The position numbers and the translations under genes are program-made. The notes beneath the pieces are model-generated. The model saw only the letters and a program-made list of their open reading frames with translations, searched no databases and was not told the DNA's origin. From Forficula auricularia (taxonomy: Eukaryota > Arthropoda > Insecta > Dermaptera > Forficulidae): a DNA stretch of 64,000 nucleotides. This document shows, piece by piece, positions 24,901 through 36,900 of the stretch. Location of the stretch: assembly GCA_024734495.1 (NCBI GenBank), contig JALMQS010000104.1, positions 434,001 through 498,000 of the forward strand, in the 5' to 3' direction. Positions within the stretch are counted from its first letter, which is position 1; the number at the start of each line of letters is the position of its first letter.

Positions 24901-27900
24901 TCAAAATATTTAGATAAAACTTTGCACGCTTTTTTTGAAGCATTTATAACAAAATAGAGATGTGCGTTGTTCAAAATTCTAGTCAACAAAACAATGACCA
25001 TCCAAATATTTATACAGTATAATATATTTGTATATTATTGGATAAAAAATACCTGGTAGGTTTCACATTAAGATATAAAAATAAAACGAATTTATTTTTG
25101 GGGAGTCTTTATCCGGATATATATATTTTGGGTTGCTAACTCATCTTCAGGAGCAACAGAAAGTAACTTTTTTATCCAATAATTTAAAAAATGTTTTACC
25201 AAGTACCAACACCAGATTCCTTAAAAACTATATATGTATATGTTTATTTGCATCAAGCAGAGGACAAGCTCTTTGGTTTATGAATCCTTATACAAAATTT
25301 CAAGTTTGAAAGTTTACTAAATAGTTCGGTGAGATGAATCCATATCTATATCTACAAATTTTCATGAAATTCATTTCGTTATTTCATAGATAAAAGTACC
25401 CTTAAATAACAATTTGAATCGATTCATAGTTGGATTAGATGTATTATTTTATTGAAAAGTTTTTATTTTGTCGAGATTAGCAGAGATGTTTATTCATAAA
25501 GAGAAACGAAGAGGTTGTCCTCTGCTTGATGCATATATATTTGATGTATATGTGTCTATGTTTATTTGCATCAAGCAGAGCACAAACTCTTTGTTTCTCT
25601 TTATGTATTATTTTATCATTTTTATTATATTATAATTCTTTTTTCTAATAAACTGATTATATTTCATAGTTGAATTACATGTATTTTTTATTTCAATAAA
25701 TATAGTGCTTTCTTTCTAATAAACATGAATTATTTTATTTTTCAGGTGGTGATATGATAAAGAAAATCCAGAGTGAAACAGGGGCGCGTGTACAATTTCA
25801 ACAAGGCCGTGATGACGGTCCTGGAGAACGCCGATGTCTCCTTACTGGAAAGCCAAGCCAAGTAGATCAAGCTCGTAGAAGAATAGAAGAGCTAATCGAT
25901 AGCGTTCTGGTCCAAAAAATGTATGTATCTTTTTTTTTTATTTATTTAATAATCCTCCTATATGAATTAAGATCAGTGCACAATTAATTTATAGAACTTT
26001 TTTTAAAATAGAAATGAAATTCCTTCCTCAGCATCTGTAATGGCTATGAACAACAAGTCAATATAAATCTTAAAAGTTGATACCGAGGGGTGAACCGCCA
26101 CCTAATATAGTTCACACCTACTTCTACTTTCATTTCCAAGTAGAAGACAATATATGAAGGGGCATTATCTAATGAATTCCAAAATAATTGCACATAATTC
26201 TAAAGACGTGTACACCTAATTCCAATCGCGGTTGATACCTATATCATTACAGAGGACATTATACGTTTATAATAATAAATACAATATTTAACCAGCGAAA
26301 GCTCAATAAAATTATATAAAATTCCTGCATTTTGATTAATTTAATCAATGGTGTGGGTGTGTTTTATCACTTGCTTTGGAATAAATTGTTTGATTAAATG
26401 AATTTTTTTTTTAATATAAAAAAAAATGCTTTTATAAATCAATCTTTGTGTACACCGAAGGGTGAACCGCGATTGCAATTATTTTGGAATTCATTAAATA
26501 ATCTATTGTCTTATACTTGGAAATGAGGGTGGAAGTGGGTGTGCACACTTTTAGGTCGCGGTTCACCCCTCGGTGTTCACTAAAAAGAATTTCTATTATA
26601 AAAAGAAATTCATTACAATTTTTATTTATTAAAACATTGTATCTGTAGGGCCATCTAGCCCCTTTAATGTACAAATTTCGGCCAATTTAATTACATAAAA
26701 ATTAATTAATATATATAATGTGCAAAACAAGAAAAACGGAAAAACTAATAAAACAAGCAAGAAAAATTCAAAAAGGAAAACATGATACATAATAATTATA
26801 TGAAACATAAATACTAAAAATACAATATATATAGAGCAATAAAAATAATAATAACAACATATAGGATACAAAAATAAAAAATAAATTTATTTAATTTATC
26901 TTAATATTTAATTTTTAATCAAATTTAATCAAACATGTAAATTTTTCCATACCCCATTGACGCTCAGGATAAAAATTGATGAATTTTTTAACCTGTTATT
27001 AAAAAAAATGGGGTATATTAAAAAAGATTCCTATTAAAAACTCATGATGATGTTAACTATTTTTCTCATTGTGAATCCTGTCTGGGAATACAATATCATT
27101 TTAGAAACAATTAATTATTTTAATCTAGTATTTACTCATGAATTTTGAATACTTTTACAAATATTTACTAGAAAATTGTGTCTAACATTCCAAAACACTT
27201 GTTAAAACATGTTTATTAAATGCTATGCCATCCCCGAAGAAAATACAATCTCTTTATTTTATTTATGATAAGAGATTTATATAAGTGAAATATATAACCT
27301 AAAGACTTGTTTTGAAAATTTAAATTAATAGGGGCTTGATAACACTTGTAATTTTGAGAAGTTGAATCAGATTTTTGAAGGATTAAGCGATCGGGGAACA
27401 TAGTGAATGTTTGATAATGGGATTTCAGACTTAAGGGGTATTATTGAGAACCAACTCCATGGTATATTGTTTCTTAAACTGAATTATTTAAAAAAAAAAT
27501 GCTTTTATAAATCAATCTTGGTGTACACTAAAAAGAATTTCGATTATAAAAAGAAATTCATTACATTTTTTTTAATCCATCTTAGTGTTTAATTTGCAAA
27601 CATGTAAATTTTTCCATACCCCATTGACGCTCAGGATAAATTGATGATTTTTTTTATCCTGTTATTAAAAAAAAATGGGGTATATTAAAAAAGATTCCTA
27701 TTAAAAACTCATGATGATGTTAATTATTTTTCTCATTGTGAATCCTGTCTGGGAATACAATATAATTTTAGAAACAATTAATTATTTTAATCTAGTATTT
27801 ACTTATGAATTTTGAATACTTTTACAAGTATTTACAAGAAAATTGTGTCTAAAATTATTTTCAAAACACTTCCTAAAAACATACAATCCCCGAAGTTAAG

Positions 27901-30900
27901 CCACTGTCTAAAATACAATCTTTTTATTTTATTTATCATAAGAGATTTATATAAGTGAAATTATAGCTAGACTTGTTTTGAAAATTTAAAATAATAGGGG
28001 CAAGATAACACTGGTAATTTTGAGAAGTTGAATCAGATTTTTGAAGGATTCGGTAATCGGGGAACATAGTGAATGTTTGATAATAGGATTTAAGACTTAA
28101 GGGGTATTATTGAGAACTAACTCCATGGTATAAGAAACCATGGATGCCTTGGCAAGTTAAAAAAAATACTCAATCCCATAGACTCTAAGTCAAAGCTTAA
28201 GTTGATAAGTTGGGTCATTCCAAATAGATCCCAAACTACTTAAACCCGAGGGGTGATCCGCGACCTAATATCTTGTACAGCTACTTCCACTTTCATTCCT
28301 AATCTACTGAATTCCAAAATAATTCCACATAATTCCAAAGACGGGTACACCTAATTCCAATTGCGGTTCACCCCCCCCCCCCCCCCCCCGCTTAAACCTT
28401 AATTAGTACGACTTATTTTAATAAAGTAAAAAAAAATTTAGAATTTTTTTTTGGAAACTTTAAAATTTAAAATATAAAATACTAGGTATCACATAAATAA
28501 AAGATCCCTTGTTTAGCACGATTCTATATATATTTCGGGGTATAAGCCTTTCTGTCCTTTGTGAACTCCTGAAGATGGGCTTATACCCCGAAATATATAT
28601 AGTCGTGCTAAACAAGCGTCTGATCTTTTATTTATGTGAAACCTACCTAGTATTTTATATTTTACATTTTAAAAAGCTTCCAAAAATTTTTTTTTGAAAA
28701 TTTTCTTAACTTTATTTAAAATGTTTCACCAAGAACCCACACCATTCTCCCTTAACAAGACTTTGATACTGTAACTCTTTACAAGATGGCTAAAAACTGT
28801 ATAATGAACATTTCAATTTCATTGATGTTGACAATTTCCAATTTAGTCTGTATTGTTTTTATATAAAAGAAAGGTCTGACTATAAAAACTAACCCATGAC
28901 GCTCATGGAAAAAATAATAAATATTTTATTCCTGATTAATATAAAATGGGTGAAATTAAAATGTTTCCTATTAAAAACTCATGGTGATCTTTATTCGTGG
29001 TCACCTGTGAATCCTGTCTGGGAAAACATTAACTGAAAAAAAATAATTATTTATTATTTTATTCATTATAAAAAATAATTTTTTATTAATATAATTACTT
29101 TTAATAATTCCCTCAATCCCACTCGTGATGCTTATATTAATTAATTCTTGTTTAACCAACCCTCTACTAGAATTTCATTGGCTATTCACTTAAAAGTAAA
29201 TGACAGGCAAAAGATTTTTGTCTATTATATAAGAGCCCATGACGCTTAGGAAAAAAATAATAAATTTTTTTATTCCTGTTTTAAAATAAATGGGTAATAT
29301 TAAAGTGTTTCCCATTAAAAACTTATGGTGGTAATCTTTAAACTTATGATCATCATGAATCCTGTCGGGGAAAACACTTATATGAATATTAAATATAATA
29401 TACACATATATAAAAATAATAATTTTCAAGTGAAGCTGGTTAAATGTGAGTTCTCGGGTGCTTTTTCTATTCTAATGCACTTTAAAATAATTTGTCCTCG
29501 ATGCTATTTCTAAAATCGAACGATTTACAGTAAAGCTAACTCAGATTACAATGGGGTTAAAAGCTCTCAATTTAACAAGAAGAAAAATTTATTTAACAAA
29601 AAATATCTCGATGAAGGCGCTGATTGCTTATATATAATAATTAGATGATGTTTTGAGGTATGTAAGCCGTTTTGAACAATTTGACATTTTTGTAAAAAAT
29701 TGAAGACTGAGATTCGTTTCGATATGTTAATTTGAAAAATTGTTGATTAATTAACTCATGACTATAAATTTATAAAGAAGGATTTGTATTTTTTTTTGTT
29801 TTACTTATTTAAGGACTTCAAAACATATATAACATCAATAACTTTTAAGGAGTTAGGTGTTGGTTCTAGGTGAAAGATTTTAATATAATAATAAAACTTG
29901 AGCAAGATGCGAGGTAGGTTTCACAAAAAAGAAATAAAAACAAAATTGAGTTTTGAATTCGATATATTTCTGGGGTGATCATCAGGAGTAAAAGAAAAAC
30001 TGTGGCCTCACCCCCGAAATATATCGAATTCAAAACTCAATTTTTTTTTATTTCTTTTTTTGTGAAACCTACCTCGTATCTTGCTCAAGTTTTATTATTA
30101 TATATAACATCATTTTGACATAAAAATAAGTATTTTTTTTACATATATTATATGAAGAACATAACACAATTATGTTTATTTTCATTTAATTTTAACCTTT
30201 CACGAAGACTGTTGTATTTTATATTATATATATGTTTTATAGAATTACAAAAATGTAATTGCAACATATCAAATGCTTTTCTTACTGTATACTATGAACG
30301 TATATTGAGTCCTAGGTATATAATTCAAACACTGACTGATGATGGTGGAGAGTCTCCGCCGAAACCATCTCGTCATTTGAAAATAAAAAATCTAAACAAG
30401 ACAATACATCTCATTATTCAACCAGAATAAAATTCCTTGTCTTCATTTGAACACAACATCTGGTTCAAAGGGCTTACATACCTCAAACACTATCTAATTA
30501 TTAAAAAATCTCGTTTTTAAATTTAGATTGAAATTTATCCAATAATTTCTTACAGTTTCAGAGACTTGAGAAACTACTCTAAGTAGAACCATTTAAGATT
30601 CAAAGACATTTTCAATATATATTAATATAATAACCCATGACGCTCAGGGATAAAATAATACATTTTTTATTCCTGATTTTCTGATTTTATAGAAATGGGT
30701 AAAATTAAGCGTTTCCTATTAAAAACTCGTGGTGATTTTAATTCTCTTGATCACTGGGAATCCTGTCTGGGAAAACAATTATATACAAATTTAAATATTT
30801 ATAAAACTTGAACATTATTAAAACAATTTAAATAAATATGAAAAGAAAGAAGGTCAATTTAAATTTCAGATTTTTGTAGATATTTGTTTTTATTAAAATA

Positions 30901-33900
30901 TACTCACCAGAAGGGTTCGCCCCTCAGGAGTCGAGTTTTAAATTGGCCTTCCTTTCTTTTCATATTTATTTAAAGAAAAATAAAGCTCCTCGGCTAGCTG
31001 TTTTACAATTTTCTGAAAAAATTGCATTTATTTTTCATAAATTACAAATTATAAAACACTCAAATGTTCTAATTAAGAATTAAAATAATTGAACTGTTTA
31101 TTTTGAAAGTGACCCAAGTCCATTTTTATGTTATTTCAAGATATATTTATATTTATATATATTTTTATGATTTCTTTTGACGAATTCATTCATGAAGATA
31201 TTGTACTCCATTGACTGTGATATTATAAATATGAAAAGAAGACACCTATGCCCAACTAAAACTGTCATTAACATTCAAAATTGGACTCTGGTCACTTTCA
31301 AAATAAACGACTAAGTTTAATAAATAGGCTAATTTTACGACTTGAAAAAAAATCTATAAAAAAAGATTATAAAAATTAGAGAAACCGTCCATAGCGACGT
31401 TTTGTTAATTGAATTTTTGTTGTTTAAATTATTAAAATTTTGAATTATATAATAATTTATAATTTATTTTCTTCAAGATGAACTGCTACTTATATTTTAC
31501 AATGGGTATAACATTTAAACAATTTAACTTTATAAAACTTAAATTTTGCTAAATAAATATATTTAAAATTACGTAGCGGTCTTGACCTATAGGAATGTAG
31601 AAAAAATGGTTTATTATTATTTTTTTTTTTCAAAAAACAAATAAACTTATAGACAAATTGATTTTTTAAACTGAAAGTTTCAATTATTTTTGTTAAGCAA
31701 TTTGAACCGCGAAAGTTAAATAATATGATAAATATATATGAATATACGAGCTTTTCGTGCGTGCCTTCGGCACGCCCTCGAAGCTCGGCCCTCCGGGCTG
31801 GTGCCCTGGCGGGCGGCGTCTCGGTCCAAAAATTTTATTCCTCTTAAAACACCACACTCCAAATGTATACCTGTAAACTCCCGAAAATACATAGTCTCTT
31901 AAAAGTTTCGCCTCATTTTCGTCCTGACACAGCTACAGAAATGAGGCTCTAGATATGAATCTGGAAGTATTTTTTTTTCTATAAACTACAGCATTGTGAT
32001 ATTTTTTGTCATTGTTATATCATTTTTTTAAAATTCGATAATGGATATAAGGCTCCAAATATTTAAAAGAGATCAGGTGTTGTTTAACAATGTTTCACTA
32101 TAAACCAACACCGCGTTCCCTAAATTTTATTCAGGTGTTGTTTGTATGACAGGCTGCTCCCTCCAGTATTGCCATGATAAACTCGGGCATGCGTGTCTTA
32201 AGTCGTTCAATTTTGTAAAAATCCAAAAATAAGAATAACAAAATTTAGATTTTTAAAAAATTATAAAAAAGTGGAAAATTATTAAAAAATAAACAAATAA
32301 TATATAAAATATAAATCAAATATGATGTGATTAATTTATTTTTCTGTGCGCAAAGAAAAGCGAATTGAATATTTAATTTTTGAGTGGTGAAGGGGGGGGG
32401 GGGAATAATTATCAATATATTTAATGTTTCTTAATTTAAAATCAATTGGAGTCTTTCATTTCAAATTACAATTACAATTATATTTCAAATTTGCCTCAAA
32501 TATACCGACGGCATCCCTATCGGCAGCATTCTCTGAGCGTTGTTACAAATTAATCTAGGCTCTTATATATAGTAAGTATACTATATATAAACAATTTCCT
32601 ATGTTAATTCTACATTCGAAACCTTTCGGCTGCTCTATTTATTTTTCCTTTTCAAATAAAATCAAAAAATAATAAAATAATTTTCTTAATGTAGAGTTAA
32701 CATAGGAAATTGTTTATATATAGTATATATATATATATATATATTCATATATATTTATCATATTATTTAACTTTCGCGGTTCAAATTGCTTAAATAAACT
32801 TATATTTACATAAATTCCATAGCCGATTGGATCTTCTTTTATTTTTTTATTGAATAATATCTGTAATAATGCCATTATTTGTTGTTTGTCAATATAGAAA
32901 AGTTCGATAAATTTAATATAAAACCTAATCATCAATTCCAAAGAGATATTCCAAAGTTTTTTCATTTGTTTTAGCGTCGAGATAACGACAACATGAACCG
33001 AGGTGGTCGTGGTCGAGGTGGTTATGACCGAATGGGAGGTCGCGGTGGCGGCGGTCAAGGTGGAGGTGGTGGAGGACAAGGTGGAGGCGGCGGCGGGGGT
33101 GGCGACTACCACGGGGGTGGTGGTGGCGGACCCGGCGGCGGCGGCGGCCCAGGAAACGACTGGCGAAGAAACCAAGGGGGCATGCAGGGCGGACCCCCAC
33201 AAATGGACAAACAAGAGTCCTCCTTCACGATACCAGCCTCCAAATGCGGAATCGTTATTGGCAGAGGTAACATTTCCATTTGCATTTAATATTAAAATCT
33301 TCTTTTATAATAAACATCGGAAAATTTTCATTTAAAATCCAAACGTTTCGGGAGAAATCTTCCCTCCCTTTATCATTTAAGAAATATGAAAAATACTTGC
33401 TTCAAGAAATTTTACATTTTATAAATAATATACCTAATATAAACATTCGTGCGATTTTCTTTAATTAGATTCTTTCCGAGTTTTGTATATTTTAATCAAA
33501 GCGCCCACCATGGGCAGAGCCAAGTTCGAGCATTAGCTTGGCCTTACACGCTTCACGCTATTTACACGAACCCCCCTGCAGCTCGGAATCCATTTGAGAT
33601 ACAGAGCTGAAATTATACATACACATGTATTTATGTAATCCATCTTGAGGAGAGTACCAAATCAGCTTAAAAAAAAAAAAAAAAAAAAATAGATTATGAG
33701 GTATGGACCTGGGAAAATAACTAATTTTGGCACTCTCTCACTGACTGACAGGTCATCAAAACCTATAGGGTATTTGCAATCCTTCCAGCATCATGAAATT
33801 TCGCCTGCTAGTAGAATTTGGAACACAAACAAAGAAAAAAATCCAAACTTTCTATCTTTCAACCCCTTCAAAATGGGGGGGGCACAAATGAAAATTCTAG

Positions 33901-36900
33901 TCCTTTGGACCAGCGGGCTTGCTCATAGCTTACAAAAAGAAGAGAAATCTCAACCAAAATATTGTGAAAAAAACATGCCGAAAACAGTTCGAAAAAGTAG
34001 TGAAATCTAGTGTGTAGCCAAGTTATATTTACCAAGAATAATTAAGTTGAGAAAATAGTAGATCTCTCAACTTAATTATTCTTGGTGAAATTAACTTGGC
34101 TACACACTAGATTTCACTACTTTTTCGAACTTGGCCTGTTTTTCACAGAATGTTTGAGATAATTCCTTAATGTAAAGATTTAATCATCTTTTTTTGAAAA
34201 AAGATGGAATTTTTCAAAAATCAACCCATGTAAATTAACCACAATTATATTAAAAAGAATTTATTTTATTTAGCGACTAATCTAAGATTTTAGTATAAAT
34301 ATTTTTACATTGCATATTAAAGGCCTTGTCCCTCAGGAATCGAACCCAAGCTCTAACTTGCTTGCCGTGCAGTTAACCAAACCCTTAAGACAAAACTCTC
34401 CTTATATGATAAATTCTGTGAATAATATTAAATTATCTCGATTAATTTAATCCAATTAGTTTTTAAGAAAACATTCTTTTTGATTTAAAATAATCATATT
34501 AAATATTTGGAATTTAAATTCGATCCTTGCTAGAGAAACTGTCCCGAAGCCCATGTATATATGTTTTTATTTATTTATTGAATTTGTCTTTTAGGAGGAG
34601 AAACCATCAAGCAAATTAATCAACAATCTGGAGCACATTGTGAACTGGATAGACGACCACCGGCTAATCCTGCAGAAAAGACGTTTGTTATACGAGGAAC
34701 TCCCGATCAAATTGAAAACGCCAAAAGAATTATTAGCGAAAAAATCGGCTTATCTGGTCCATCGGGAGGAGGTGGACCTTCGAATTACCAACTCAACCAG
34801 GGCCCAGGACCCGGTCAAGGTCCACCACAGCATTTTGCACCCCAAGGATGGGGTGCAGGAGGCCAAGGTGGACAAGGAGGTGGTGGTCCAGGAGGCCCCA
34901 GTGGTCCAGGCGGACCTGGTGGTCCTGGGGGACCTGGAGGTCCACAGCCTTCCAACCAAGGAAACCAGGGACAAGCGCCTGGATACCAGCCATGGCAAGC
35001 TCAAGCTCAACATCAACCCGACCCAAGTAAGCACACCCATTTATAGACAAACAAACCTTCCAGATTAATCTAAACAATTTAATATATTATTTCTAATGAG
35101 CACATACTGGATATTTATGCAGTTAAAAACCCGTAAAATTTGCAATGAAATATCTCAATTATTCAATTATTTTTTATATTTTGTTAATATATTACGAAAA
35201 AAAGACCTAATAGCAAAATAAATAAAATAAAAGTAAGTAGGTTATAATGAAAAGGCAGTCTATAAATTATTTACTTTTATTCAATTTTTCAATTCAACTT
35301 TTTTCTCTCCTTCAGGGTATTGAATAGTTAGAAGCGAGTTATTACTCACCCATCAATAACTATTCAATACCCTGAAGGAGAGAAAAAGTCTCCGAAACGT
35401 CGGAAATTGAATAAAAGTATTTATGGACTGCCTTTCATTATAATACTTATTTCGCTTAGCAGTCTTTCTAAGAAAATAAATAAAATTAAAATAAAAATAA
35501 TTATTTTCCAAAATTATAATAATACAATAAATGAGTTGTTAAGGTAAAGACAAAAAAATAATAAATTTATTGTGTGTATGAAACAATTATAATTATTAAT
35601 TACATATAAAAATATATCTTTGAACTTTTTTTTATAATCAACATTTTTACATAAAGAAAAAAAATGAGAAGTAAAATTTTTCTTACTTTGTGAAATCCAA
35701 AAGAAACTAAAAAAAATTCCCTCCCCCAGGCATTTATTCTAAATTTAAATTTATTTTAATCAAAATAATACAAATAAAGGATTTTTCATAATTTAAAAAA
35801 CTCAATGAAATAAAGAATTTGTTTTTATCAAAGTATTCAAATATATCTACGAATTTGTAAAAGTCTTAAAAAAAGAAATGTTAAGTGGATTTTGATGAAG
35901 TAGTCCAAGATTAAATAAATGTGAAAATAAAAAGTGAGATGATTATACTATTATATCCTTTTTATTTAAAACCGACGTTTCGGAGGTTTATTCCCTCCTT
36001 CAGGGTTTTGAAGCTCAGTGAAGGAAATCCAATGTGATATTCCTTTCTGTTTCCTCTCTCAGTGGCAGTAACAATATTATACAGTATTTTATTCTTAGCA
36101 GAATATAGTATAGTATAGTAGTATTTAGTATAGTTACTGCCACCGAAAGAGGAGAAAAATGGGAATGTCACAATGGATTTCCTTCACTGACCTTTCAAAA
36201 CCCTGAAGAAGGAGGGAATAAACCTCCGAAATGTTGGTTTTCAATAAAAAAAAGATAGTTATAATTATCTCTCTTTTTTGAACCTTGGACTGTTTCATCA
36301 AAATCCAGTCAATTCACTTATCAGTCCGTCTCCAAAACTAGTTGGAACATGGATAGAAAGCTTTCTGACAAACCGAAGTATAAAAGTTGTGGTGGATGGA
36401 ACATCATCTGAATCGTTCTCCACAAACTCTGGTGTTCCCCAAGGCTCCGTAATCTCCTCCACACTCTTCCTGATTTATATAAACGACCTTATTGATCAAT
36501 AATTCCCCCCAAAGCATGCTTTGCACGCAGCACACGTTTTGCCGACTCCCAACACTCTTTCGCGGTCAAATTAGAAAAGTGCCGGACCACTTCATTCGCG
36601 AATTCATATATCCCCATGACTTCAAGGAACTGGAACTCTCTCCCAGCCTCTATCTTTCCCAGCACCTATGATCTTCAAACCTTCAAAACCAGGGTGCATA
36701 GACACCTACGTCTACACCCTCTCACTTAAACAACTTTCCCTTCTCTTCGGTAATGCAAGGGTCTTTCGAGATCCATAGGGGCTACATCTTTACTGGTGCA
36801 CCCCTTCTTGCATTCGATTGCATTAAAAAAAAAAAAAAAAAAAAACGGCAAACCCCACACATTGTTACGCCGGCCGACGATAGCACTCTACACGGCAAAC

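Larger units (their letters stand above)
19304..25745 (+). other. Intron 3 (about 6.4 kb)
   Basis: The intron runs GTATGT to TTTTCAG. It holds two hAT-like MITEs (19357-19478, 19765-19907), a foldback (19935-20225), a hAT-like relic (20389-20850), a 1-kb nested foldback (20925-21920), a foldback cluster at 23027-25290 and a compact foldback (25459-25610). 21921-23026 is A+T-rich and shows nothing recognisable. Confidence 0.8.
26424..28140. repeat. Segmental tandem duplication carrying H/ACA-like copies 10 and 11
   Basis: The segment at about 26424-27480 recurs at about 27498-28130. Shared landmarks in order: GCTTTTATAAATCAATCTT, TAAAAAGAATTTC, the H/ACA-like copy, GAAAATTGTGTCTAA, AGATTTATATAAGTGAAAT, and GGGGAACATAGTGAATGTTT. 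The first copy is longer because it contains the MITE at 26456-26572 plus an extra stretch after it. Confidence 0.8.
25925..32974 (+). other. Intron 4 (about 7 kb)
   Basis: It holds three MITEs of the CGAGGGGTGAACC family (26084, 26456, 28247), a 0.7-kb segmental duplication, five H/ACA-like RNAs (26951-30780), foldbacks (28500-28660, 29636-30506, 30827-30976, 31690-32800) and a small GC-rich island (31748-31826). 30977-31690 is A+T-rich with no gene seen. The intron ends TTGTTTTAG. Confidence 0.8.

Noticed and set aside
29840..30430. Short frames 30152-30430 and in nearby foldbacks as genes
   Set aside because: They fall in inverted-repeat DNA, change frame between copies, and lack any domain.
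36753..36870. Start of the 313-codon frame at 36753
   Set aside because: The frame runs through the nested copy's poly-A (a lysine run). The real retrotransposon sequence resumes only after the A-run, near 36847.
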